Shown here: piece after piece, positions 1 through 5,566 of the stretch
Layout: each line of letters starts with the position of its first letter
Position numbering within the stretch: position 1 is the stretch's first letter
Assembly (NCBI GenBank): GCA_051883075.1
Contig: JBJETA010000171.1
Location: 1-6,294, forward strand
Direction: 5' to 3'
Length of the DNA stretch: 6,294 nt
Source of the DNA: Aminipila sp051883075
Lineage (GTDB): Bacteria; Bacillota; Clostridia; Peptostreptococcales; Anaerovoracaceae
Program-made: the position numbers and the translations under genes
Notes under the pieces: generated by a model
Databases searched by the model: none
Seen by the model: the letters and a program-made list of their open reading frames with translations, nothing else
What the model was told of the DNA's origin: nothing

Positions 1-2
1 CT

Positions 3-254
3 TTATTTGGACAAACTGCAAAGCAATGGAAAAATAACAATCCAAGCAAAAAGGGCAATGTGCGCGATGATGCAAATTTAAACCAGCTATTGGTGTTGGC
101 AAATATGGAGAGTTATAATGCTATTTTAATTGAGAAGGGAAAAACACAGTCGGAAAGACTTATTTTGCTTAGAAATTTGGCAATTAAGCAAATGGATACG
201 TTATCCGGCATTAATTTATCAACGGTTTCTGCACTCCCTGGAGGGAACATATAA
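3..254 (+). CDS. KilA-N domain-containing protein, C-terminal fragment (5' end outside window)
   Basis: The reading frame is open from the left edge (first full codon at 3) to TAA at 252-254, so this is the last 83 residues of a longer protein. The GTG at 60 is an internal valine codon, not a start. The visible part begins LFGQTAKQW, then KGNVRDDANLNQLLVLANME, then SYNAILIEKGKTQSERL, and ends in a short variable tail. From memory this pattern (TAKQWR..NP, N-(I/V)RD.A, L..L.NLE..NA.LI..G) matches the C-terminal region of KilA-N proteins found in phages and mobile elements of Bacteroidetes and Firmicutes. The KilA-N DNA-binding domain itself would lie upstream, outside the window. Molecular function is unknown; a regulatory or phage-related role is only the family expectation. 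GC over the first 240 bases is about 36% by hand count, clearly below the neighbouring spoIIE, which fits horizontal acquisition. The family call is moderately sure; the frame and stop are certain. Confidence 0.6.
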   Translation, partial: LFGQTAKQWKNNNPSKKGNVRDDANLNQLLVLANMESYNAILIEKGKTQSERLILLRNLAIKQMDTLSGINLSTVSALPGGNI

Positions 255-280
255 GACAGAGCTTTTTATTTTTCACACCC

Positions 281-289
281 TTTGACAAA
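281..289 (-). promoter_or_regulatory. Candidate Spo0A box (distal)
   Basis: Read on the minus strand this is TTTGTCAAA, a 9/9 match to the Spo0A-box consensus TTTGTCRAA. In B. subtilis Spo0A~P activates the spoIIE promoter, so an exact box upstream of a spoIIE-type gene is suggestive. It lies about 125 bases upstream of the likely -10 box, which is far for direct activation, and a 9-mer in A/T-rich DNA can arise by chance. Confidence 0.35.
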
Positions 290-317
290 AGAAGTTATGG
301 AAAAACCGGTCTTTTGT
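285..317 (+). terminator. Weak possible terminator after the KilA-N gene
   Basis: An 8-bp perfect inverted repeat (ACAAAAGA at 285-292, TCTTTTGT at 310-317) encloses a 17-nt loop and is followed by TTATTTT. The stem is A/T-rich and the loop is long, so the hairpin would be weak. It lies about 30 nt after the stop of the upstream gene, where a terminator would be expected. It may instead be a chance repeat or a pair of regulator half-sites, because its left arm overlaps a Spo0A-box-like sequence. Confidence 0.25.
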
Positions 318-385
318 TTATTTTGGGGAAATGCCGTCGCAAATTATACCAAAAAGCAGAACTGTTTTCGGCTGTTGCTACAGAA

Positions 386-419
386 TAGGACAAATTTTAC
401 CTCTACCGGACTATATAAT
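386..419 (+). promoter_or_regulatory. Likely spoIIE promoter: consensus -10 with a Spo0A-box-like site in place of -35
   Basis: TATAAT at 414-419 is a perfect sigma-A -10 box. No good -35 lies 17 bases upstream. AGGACA at 387-392 matches TTGACA at 4/6, with a 21-base spacer. It overlaps TTTGTCCTA on the minus strand (394-386), a 7/9 match to the Spo0A box. B. subtilis spoIIE and spoIIG are Spo0A-activated sigma-A promoters with abnormally long spacers and 0A boxes over the -35 region, so this arrangement is what a Spo0A-dependent spoIIE promoter would look like. Transcription would start near 426, leaving a leader of about 34 nt that contains the ribosome binding site. The -10 is convincing; the Spo0A interpretation is inference. 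Confidence 0.5.
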
Positions 420-446
420 AGTACAGAAAAGGCGGACAGGCTTAAC

Positions 447-452
447 GGAGGT
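447..452 (+). promoter_or_regulatory. Ribosome binding site that fixes the spoIIE start at 460
   Basis: GGAGGT at 447-452 lies 7 bases before ATG 460. The in-frame ATG at 331 has no ribosome binding site and would lie upstream of the likely promoter. The peptide it would add is arginine-rich and unlike a SpoIIE N-terminus. Confidence 0.85.
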
Positions 453-459
453 GTGGAAA

Positions 460-2325
460 ATGGAAATAGCTAAACCGGCGGAAAGGACATGGACAGGAGC
501 AGGACATGCTGCAATGCTGGCTGTTATGTCGTTTCTGCTTTGCAGAGCCGTATTTTTAGATGAACTTTTTCCCTGCGGTGTTGCGTGGATCACGGTGCTT
601 ATGTACAGGAACAGAATAAACCTGTATTACATTTTCCCGATGCTCCTTGGGTATGCTTCCTACTACGGTACGGGCTTAATGTTTTATGGCGATGCGGCGG
701 CAGCAACAGCGGCGGCACTGGTTTTTACCATGTTCGGAAGCAGAAAAATAACGTTGAACGGCAGGGCTGCCATTGCGGTTATCCTGACCATTACAGGCAA
801 CACGATTTACCATGTCTTAAATAATACCTTTTACAGGATAAGTATATTTTCCGCCGGAACGGAAGCAATTCTTGTCATTGTCCTGATTTTCACATTTAAC
901 AGTTTTTTCTCTTTTTTAAATGTAGCATCACAGAAAAACCTAAGGTTCGGAAAATCCTATAAGGCAGGGTTGGAAAAGGGGACAGGCGCTGTCTGTGCGG
1001 TTGCGGTAATGACCCTGTGCGGTGCAGGCGGCCTGACCTTTTTCGGAGGCAGAGTTTCATTGCCTGTTATTGCGGCATTGTTTCTGACACTGTTTTTTGG
1101 ATATTCAGGAGGCCCGGGGATAGGGCTGACAGCCGGTGCGGCATCATCGCTTCCACTGATTTTTATATGCGGTGAAACTTCCGGAATAACTTTAGTGATG
1201 ATGGCAGGTGCATTTGCTGCAAGTGCGTTTTCACAGGAGGATAAATTTGTCGCAGCCGTATGCTTCAGCGGGGCATGCCTGGTGCCGGGAATGCTGAACG
1301 AATTCCCTGAATTGTCTATGTCCGCATATAATCCTCTGGCAGCTTCGGCAGTTATGATACTGCTTCCGGAAAGGGTTGTTTTAAAGCTGAGACATCTGCT
1401 GTCGGTAATGAAAAATGATGCCGAATATGGGCAGATGGAAATAAAAATGCGCATTTCAGAGGTGCTGGACAGATACGAAAAGACATTTAAAAGGCTTGGA
1501 AACTTGTATGGGAATGCGAAGAGCAGCAGGGCTATTATTTCGTATCAGTTCAAGGGAATGGCACAGGCTGCAGGGAAAATGAAAGAGGAAATAATGCTTG
1601 TAAAAAGTGGAGAAACTGAAGAAAGTGAAGGAGCATACGGTGACGGGATAATGTCCGGCAGGTTGATAAACGGACATGGCCGGTTCAATGTAAAGGCGGC
1701 ACATTCCTCAAGAGGACAGCTTCCGGGAATATCGGGAGACAGCTTCAGATATAAGCAGATTTCAAATACAGAATATGGGATACTTATAAGTGACGGAATG
1801 GGCAAGGGAAAGCCTGCATCTGCGGAAAGTACACTGGCGGTTTCGACACTGATGGATCTGATAAGTGCGGGTTTTGATGCCGAACTGGCTCTGAAAACCG
1901 TAAACAACATACTTCTGCAGCAGGAAGGACAGGAGATATTTTCGACTGTGGATTTGGCGCTGATTGATACGGAGCTGGCCAATCTGCGGATGTTCAAAAT
2001 AGGCGCAGCCGCCACCTTCATCCGGCGCAAGGACAAGGTGGCGGTCGTCAAGATGCCTGCGCTTCCTCTGGGCATCGTTGACGGCCTGCACGTTGACTTC
2101 GTCAACGTGCGGCTGCGCCCCGGAGACCGGATTGTGATGATTTCCGACGGAGTGTCGGATGCGGACCGCGAAGACCTGGAGATGGACTGGCTGAAAAAGG
2201 CGATTTTGGATATCCGGTCCACAGACCCGCAGACCATATCCGACCTGATTATGAATAAAGCGATTGAACGGTACGGAAAACGGGAAAGGGACGATATGAC
2301 GGTCATTACTGCGGTACTGGAATAA
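460..2325 (+). CDS. spoIIE: SpoIIE-type membrane-anchored PP2C serine phosphatase (short form)
   Basis: Stage II sporulation protein E. In the forespore it dephosphorylates the anti-anti-sigma factor SpoIIAA, which frees sigma-F; it also binds FtsZ at the polar septum. The 621-residue product starts at ATG 460, chosen for the GGAGGT 7 bases upstream. Residues about 16-306 are hydrophobic with roughly ten membrane segments, including loops such as LDELFPCGVAW (33-43). A linker of about 100 residues (307-410) follows, partly helical (about 325-380). The PP2C domain then runs from about 411 to 621. Its metal-site motifs are intact: SGDSF (D427), ISDGMGKG (D445), STVDLALID (495-503), ISDGVSD (D563) and RDDMTVI (D611/D612). 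B. subtilis SpoIIE has 827 residues, so most of the central regulatory region is missing here. Codon use shifts sharply to C-ending codons over residues about 515-590. Synteny with tilS downstream supports a genuine spoIIE locus. A SpoIIE-like paralogue with another partner remains possible. Confidence 0.85.
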   Translation: MEIAKPAERTWTGAGHAAMLAVMSFLLCRAVFLDELFPCGVAWITVLMYRNRINLYYIFPMLLGYASYYGTGLMFYGDAAAATAAALVFTMFGSRKITLNGRAAIAVILTITGNTIYHVLNNTFYRISIFSAGTEAILVIVLIFTFNSFFSFLNVASQKNLRFGKSYKAGLEKGTGAVCAVAVMTLCGAGGLTFFGGRVSLPVIAALFLTLFFGYSGGPGIGLTAGAASSLPLIFICGETSGITLVMMAGAFAASAFSQEDKFVAAVCFSGACLVPGMLNEFPELSMSAYNPLAASAVMILLPERVVLKLRHLLSVMKNDAEYGQMEIKMRISEVLDRYEKTFKRLGNLYGNAKSSRAIISYQFKGMAQAAGKMKEEIMLVKSGETEESEGAYGDGIMSGRLINGHGRFNVKAAHSSRGQLPGISGDSFRYKQISNTEYGILISDGMGKGKPASAESTLAVSTLMDLISAGFDAELALKTVNNILLQQEGQEIFSTVDLALIDTELANLRMFKIGAAATFIRRKDKVAVVKMPALPLGIVDGLHVDFVNVRLRPGDRIVMISDGVSDADREDLEMDWLKKAILDIRSTDPQTISDLIMNKAIERYGKRERDDMTVITAVLE

Positions 2326-2350
2326 AAAAACCGGAAAATTTCTTTTCCGG
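2324..2350 (-). terminator. Hairpin after spoIIE, with its U-tract on the leftward side
   Basis: CCGGAAAA (2331-2338) and TTTTCCGG (2343-2350) form a perfect 8-bp stem with a 4-nt TTTC loop, five bases after the spoIIE stop. In the direction of spoIIE transcription the hairpin is followed by ATGACCTTA, not a U-run. Read on the minus strand it is followed directly by seven T (2330-2324). The canonical orientation is therefore leftward, although the stem could still stabilise the spoIIE mRNA end or help termination with the T-rich stretch at 2370-2384. Confidence 0.55.
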
Positions 2351-2390
2351 ATGACCTTATATTACCACATTTTTGCCTTTTTTTCAAGTC

Positions 2391-2420
2391 TTGTACTCAT
2401 ATACGGAAAGGGTGTATTAA
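2391..2420 (+). promoter_or_regulatory. Possible promoter for the methyltransferase gene
   Basis: TTGTAC at 2391-2396 (4/6 to TTGACA) and TATTAA at 2415-2420 (4/6 to TATAAT) are separated by 18 bases. TATAAG at 2422-2427 is an alternative -10. The predicted start near 2427 would give a leader of about 25 nt carrying AGGAGG at 2439-2444. The boxes are only moderate matches, but a promoter is expected after the hairpin at 2331-2350. Confidence 0.35.
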
Positions 2421-2452
2421 GTATAAGAGATATGTAAAAGGAGGCAGATTAA

Positions 2453-3448
2453 ATGAAGAACAACATGACAGCACTGGTGAGCTGTTTTTCGAGAGCTTAT
2501 CACTGCAGGAACAATGAAAACTGGATTTTCAGGGATGAAATGGCGGAGAAGATTCTCAGTGCGGAGGAATACAACAATATTTCTTCAAATATGAGTGCGG
2601 GGATTTCTTTTTTTAAGCCGGACTTCAGGGGGACAGAAGAGGAGGCACTCAGATTTATTGTGGACAATCAGCTGGCACCCTCCGTTCTCGGAAGAAGTGC
2701 ATTTTGTGAGCATTCGCTGAAAAATGCAGTAAGACTTGGATGCACCCGGTATGTTATTTTCGGATCGGGCTACGACAGCTTTTCTCTCAGATACAGCAAC
2801 AAAGAACTTAGCGTATATGAACTGGACCGGCCCGGCATGATAGAAGACAAGAAAAAAAGGATTTCTGAAAGCCGGCTGGAAAGCCGCTGCCCGGTATATT
2901 ATGTTCCCTGCGATTTGTCGGATGAGAGCTGGACGGAAAAGCTGGAAGAAGCAGGCTTTGACAGGGGTGAAATTTCCTTTGGCAGTCTGCTCGGCCTGAG
3001 CTATTATCTGACAGCAGAAGAGTTTGAGAAGCTTCTGAGACGAATATCGGAGCTGTGGTGTGAAGGTTCTGCCATAGTTTTCGATTATCCTTCCTGTGAA
3101 AGTGCGGACGGCAGCATCCGAAGCGGTGGAGAAAGTGGCGCCAACGGAAGCGGCAGTGCGGATGGCAGTAGTGAAAGCAGTGCGGATGGCAGAAACTGCG
3201 AAGGCGGCGCTGAAGGGGCATATAACAAAACACGCAGGCTGGCAAAAGGTGCAGGCGAGGAAATGAAGGCGGAGTATTCGTACAGTGAAATAGAAAAACT
3301 GCTTGAAAACTGCGGATTTTTAATATATGAGCATCTCGATGATAAGGAGATGACGGAAAAGTATTTTGAACCGTACAACCTTCTCAATCCGGAACATCCT
3401 ATGTATGCACCGTCAGGCGTAAATTATTGCCTGGCTGTTAAAAAATAG
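2453..3448 (+). CDS. Class I SAM-dependent methyltransferase, LCMT/TcmP-like family, with a repetitive insertion
   Basis: A 331-residue predicted cytoplasmic methyltransferase that uses S-adenosylmethionine. Start ATG 2453 has a strong AGGAGG (2439-2444) 8 bases upstream. The SAM-binding glycine loop is VIFGSGYDSF (101-110), matching the GxGxD pattern of the leucine carboxyl methyltransferase family. VYELDRPGMIEDKKKR (121-136) is the acidic strand that binds the SAM ribose. PCDLSDESW (152-160) and SFGSLLGLSYYLT (175-187) are the next family motifs, and IVFDYPS (208-214) is a late core strand. Residues about 215-257 are almost only Ser, Gly, Ala, Asp, Glu and Asn, interrupting the fold before the conserved C-terminal part (GEEMKAEYSYSEIEKLL onward). 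Clostridial homologues I remember are about 290 residues, so this segment looks like an insertion of about 40. The acceptor is unknown: the family includes O-methyltransferases for natural products and the PP2A-type carboxyl methyltransferase, and nothing nearby points to a pathway. The gene end is repeated downstream (3416-3505). Confidence 0.8.
   Translation: MKNNMTALVSCFSRAYHCRNNENWIFRDEMAEKILSAEEYNNISSNMSAGISFFKPDFRGTEEEALRFIVDNQLAPSVLGRSAFCEHSLKNAVRLGCTRYVIFGSGYDSFSLRYSNKELSVYELDRPGMIEDKKKRISESRLESRCPVYYVPCDLSDESWTEKLEEAGFDRGEISFGSLLGLSYYLTAEEFEKLLRRISELWCEGSAIVFDYPSCESADGSIRSGGESGANGSGSADGSSESSADGRNCEGGAEGAYNKTRRLAKGAGEEMKAEYSYSEIEKLLENCGFLIYEHLDDKEMTEKYFEPYNLLNPEHPMYAPSGVNYCLAVKK
3095..3223 (+). 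repeat. Low-complexity insertion with a 14-bp repeated motif inside the methyltransferase gene
   Basis: The DNA encoding residues 215-257 is purine- and GC-rich and contains AGTGCGGAYGGCAG three times (3101-3114, 3155-3168, 3179-3192). The spacings are 54 and 24 bases, both multiples of three. Each copy encodes SADGS or SADGR. The insertion keeps frame, which suggests growth by in-frame slippage or duplication in a tolerant loop of the protein. Confidence 0.75.
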
Positions 3449-3505
3449 GGTGTGAATTATGTTAAAAAATAAGGCGTAAATTACTGTTTGGCTGTTAAAA
3501 AATAA
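3416..3505 (+). repeat. Three tandem in-frame copies of the methyltransferase 3' end, each with its own stop
   Basis: Copy 1 (3416-3448, 33 bp) is the true gene end and encodes GVNYCLAVKK-stop. Copy 2 (3449-3472, 24 bp) reads GVNYVKK-stop in the same frame, as if 9 bp were deleted. Copy 3 (3473-3505, 33 bp) again reads GVNYCLAVKK-stop. The copies abut without spacers. Copy 3 differs from copy 1 only at synonymous third or first positions (TAT/TAC, TGC/TGT, CTG/TTG) and in the stop codon (TAG/TAA). The downstream copies should not be translated as part of the enzyme. Confidence 0.9.
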
Positions 3506-3516
3506 TGTGATAAAAT
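3488..3516 (+). promoter_or_regulatory. Likely promoter for the ABC-F gene, extended -10 type
   Basis: TAAAAT at 3511-3516 (5/6 to TATAAT) is preceded by TGA at 3508-3510, giving an extended TGn -10. TTGGCT at 3488-3493 (4/6 to TTGACA) lies exactly 17 bases upstream. The -35 falls inside the third copy of the duplicated gene tail. The predicted start near 3523 would give a leader of about 128 nt that includes the 13-bp repeat array. Confidence 0.5.
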
Positions 3517-3563
3517 ATGTTATTGCAGTGCTGTGTCGCAGGCATAAAGCCTTAAGGCACAGC

Positions 3564-3620
3564 AGGCTGGGAGAGAAAGCTGGAAAAGAAGGCTGGAAAA
3601 GAAAGCCGGAACAGAAAGCA
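3564..3620 (+). repeat. 13-bp tandem repeat, about 4.4 copies, in the ABC-F leader
   Basis: Units are AGGCTGGGAGAGA (3564-3576), AAGCTGGAAAAGA (3577-3589), AGGCTGGAAAAGA (3590-3602), AAGCCGGAACAGA (3603-3615) and a partial AAGCA (3616-3620). The period is exact with only substitutions. Thirteen is not a multiple of three, which fits a non-coding array. It ends 18 bases before the ABC-F ribosome binding site. Confidence 0.9.
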
Positions 3621-3650
3621 ATATGCACAATTTAGAAAGAGGAAAGCTAA

Positions 3651-5501
3651 ATGGTTCTATTAAACGCAGCCAATTTAACAAAATCATATACGGAAAAACC
3701 GTTATTTACGGATATTTCTTTCAGCATACATGAGGGAGAAAAAATCGGATTTATAGGGGTGAACGGCACAGGTAAGTCCACTATTCTTAAAATCGCGGCG
3801 GGACTTGAGGAGCCTGATGACGGCACCGTTACCATGACAAAAGGAACAAGGATTGGATATCTGCCTCAGATGCCTGTGTTTGATTCAGACAACACAGTGC
3901 TGGAACAGGTCATGGAGATACTGAAAAACGACAAAAGAACCGCCGATGAGTATGAATGCAAAGCCATGCTCATGGAACTGGGAATCATGGATTTTGACAG
4001 ACCTGTAAAAACTCTGTCAGGCGGTGAGAAAAAACGAGTTGCCATGGCGGCGGTGTTTGTAACGGAGATGGAGCTGCTTATTCTGGATGAGCCTACAAAC
4101 CATCTTGACGGGGGCATTATCGAGTGGCTTGAGGATTATCTGAAGAGGTTTAAGGGTGCTGTATTTATGGTTACCCATGACAGGTATTTCCTGGACAGAG
4201 TAACAAATCGTATATTGGAATTATGCGATGGGAAAGTATACAGACATGAGGGAAACTATTCATATTATCTTGAAGCAAAAGCGGCGCGAGAGGAAATGGC
4301 ACTTGCCACTGAACGCAAAAGAAAGACTCTTTACAAGCGTGAGTTGGAATGGATAAGAAGAGGGGCACAGGCAAGAACCACAAAAGCAAAGGGAAGAATT
4401 GAGCGTTTTAAGGAGCTTGAGAACAGCAGGCTTGTCATAGATGATTCAAAGGTACAGATGAGTTCGGTATCAAGCCGCCTTGGTAAAAAAGTTATAGAGC
4501 TTAAAAATATAAGCAAGAGCTATGGCGGAAGGTTGCTGATAAACAATTTTACGTATACCGTGCTCAGAAATGACCGTATAGGAATACTCGGAGACAATGG
4601 CTGCGGAAAATCAACTCTGCTTAAGATAATCATGGGACAGGAGCAGCCTGACAGCGGTACTGTTGAGATAGGCGAAACTGTTAAAATAGGCTATTTCTCT
4701 CAGGAAAATGAAGCCATGGATGAATCAATGCGGCTTATTGACTATGTGCAGAGCATAGCATATCACGTTGAGACTGTTGACGGTACGGCATCCGCATCGC
4801 AGATGCTGGAAAGATTCCTGTTTCCGAAGCATATACATTCTGTCAGGATAAACAAGCTTTCCGGCGGTGAAAAAAGGAGACTGTATCTGCTGGGAATCCT
4901 GATGACGGCACCGAATGTCCTGATTCTCGATGAACCTACAAATGACCTTGATATAGAAACCCTGACTATTCTGGAGGATTATCTGGACGGCTTTGCAGGG
5001 GTAGTAATCGCGGTATCACATGACAGATATTTTATAGACAGAATCGCTGTGCGGACCTTTGTGTATGAAGAAGGCGGAAATATAGGACATTATCCCGGAG
5101 GATATACCGACTATATGGATATCAGGGCCTTTGAGGCGAAGGAGGCAGCGGAAAAATCCCGGAGCAGGGAAAAGCAGGGCAGTACGGAGAATGGCGGAGA
5201 CCCGGAGAAAAGCAGCGGCGGGGAACGACAGCAGAAGGGAACAAGGCGTGACGGAAGCGGCATTGTAAAGCTGAAGTTTACCTTCAGTGAGAAGAAGGAA
5301 TTCGAAACGATAGATGATGATATAGCGGCACTGGAGTCGAAGCTGGAAGAACTGGAAGCTGCCATGGCAAAGGAAACCAGCAATTATTCAAAGCTGAACG
5401 AGCTGATGCAGGAAAAGCAGAAGGCAGAGGAGGAGCTTGAGTATAAGATGGAGCGCTGGGTATATCTGAATGACCTGGCGGAAAAAATTGCAAACCAATA
5501 G
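3651..5501 (+). CDS. yfmR: ABC-F family ATPase, Uup/YfmR type
   Basis: A 616-residue soluble protein with two ABC ATPase domains and no membrane segments, so not a transporter. ABC-F proteins bind the ribosomal E site and help resolve stalled translation; YfmR of B. subtilis works with EF-P at difficult sequences. Domain 1 has Walker A GVNGTGKST (36-44), signature LSGGEKKRV (122-130), Walker B LLILDEPTN (142-150) and VTHDRYF (174-180). The inter-domain P-site tRNA interaction linker covers about 205-275 and includes RRGAQARTTKAKGRIER. Domain 2 has GDNGCGKST (314-322), LSGGEKRRL (403-411), VLILDEPTN (423-431) and VSHDRYF (455-461). A charged low-complexity linker (about 497-538) leads to a C-terminal coiled coil (about 548-616), as in Uup/YfmR. 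Both catalytic glutamates (E147, E428) are present. The arm between Walker A and the signature in domain 1 is shorter than in YfmR as I remember it, but similar to Lachnospiraceae homologues. Start ATG 3651 has GAGG (3639-3642) 8 bases upstream. An antibiotic-resistance ABC-F is less likely because of the coiled-coil tail. Confidence 0.88.
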   Translation: MVLLNAANLTKSYTEKPLFTDISFSIHEGEKIGFIGVNGTGKSTILKIAAGLEEPDDGTVTMTKGTRIGYLPQMPVFDSDNTVLEQVMEILKNDKRTADEYECKAMLMELGIMDFDRPVKTLSGGEKKRVAMAAVFVTEMELLILDEPTNHLDGGIIEWLEDYLKRFKGAVFMVTHDRYFLDRVTNRILELCDGKVYRHEGNYSYYLEAKAAREEMALATERKRKTLYKRELEWIRRGAQARTTKAKGRIERFKELENSRLVIDDSKVQMSSVSSRLGKKVIELKNISKSYGGRLLINNFTYTVLRNDRIGILGDNGCGKSTLLKIIMGQEQPDSGTVEIGETVKIGYFSQENEAMDESMRLIDYVQSIAYHVETVDGTASASQMLERFLFPKHIHSVRINKLSGGEKRRLYLLGILMTAPNVLILDEPTNDLDIETLTILEDYLDGFAGVVIAVSHDRYFIDRIAVRTFVYEEGGNIGHYPGGYTDYMDIRAFEAKEAAEKSRSREKQGSTENGGDPEKSSGGERQQKGTRRDGSGIVKLKFTFSEKKEFETIDDDIAALESKLEELEAAMAKETSNYSKLNELMQEKQKAEEELEYKMERWVYLNDLAEKIANQ

Positions 5502-5517
5502 TTGCCAATAAAATAAA

Positions 5518-5561
5518 AAAAGCCTTAAATTTTGTTTAATAACACAAATTTTAGGGCTTTT
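5518..5561. terminator. Strong intrinsic terminator after the ABC-F gene, bidirectional in form
   Basis: An 18-position stem (5518-5535 against 5544-5561) has 16 Watson-Crick pairs, one T-G wobble (5525/5554) and one T-T mismatch (5530/5549), with an 8-nt loop (5536-5543). The right side ends in CTTTTATCTATT, giving a U-rich exit for rightward transcription. The left side is preceded by an A-run that gives a longer U-run for leftward transcription. It begins 16 bases after the ABC-F stop and separates that gene from tilS. Confidence 0.85.
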
Positions 5562-5566
5562 ATCTA

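Noticed and set aside
60..62. GTG as the start of a 64-residue small protein
   Set aside because: The frame is open upstream to the window edge and the upstream residues (LFGQTAKQW...) continue the same protein family, so GTG 60 is internal.
331..459. N-terminal extension of SpoIIE from ATG 331 (43 extra residues)
   Set aside because: It has no ribosome binding site, spans the likely promoter and -10 box, and encodes an arginine-rich peptide unlike SpoIIE. GGAGGT before ATG 460 fixes the start.
282..473. 63-codon plus-strand frame before spoIIE
   Set aside because: It overlaps the spoIIE promoter and start in another frame, has no ribosome binding site and resembles no family I know.
957..1454. 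165-codon minus-strand open frame
   Set aside because: Antisense shadow of the SpoIIE membrane region, with no ribosome binding site or family resemblance.
1545..2387. 280-codon open frame on the minus strand
   Set aside because: It lies almost entirely antisense to the conserved SpoIIE phosphatase domain, has no recognisable domain, and is rich in Ser/Arg/Ile as expected from the complement of the sense codons.
2808..3245. 145-codon minus-strand frame rich in His/Cys/Phe
   Set aside because: Antisense to the methyltransferase; its odd composition comes from complementing the repetitive Ser/Gly insertion and neighbouring codons.
3549..3558. GCCTTAAGGC palindrome as a terminator or operator
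   Set aside because: It has no loop of usable size and no T-tract; a 10-bp palindrome alone is not enough evidence.
3416..3620. CRISPR-like array
   Set aside because: The repeats abut without unique spacers and have different periods; the first array is copied coding sequence and the second is a 13-bp minisatellite.
3413..3628. 71-codon minus-strand frame with a repeated FFNSQ peptide
   Set aside because: The repeated peptide is only the reverse complement of the duplicated methyltransferase tails; there is no independent sign of a gene.
3651..5501. ABC-F protein as an antibiotic-resistance determinant
   Set aside because: The Uup/YfmR-type linker and C-terminal coiled coil point to the housekeeping branch; nothing nearby suggests drug-induced regulation such as a leader peptide.
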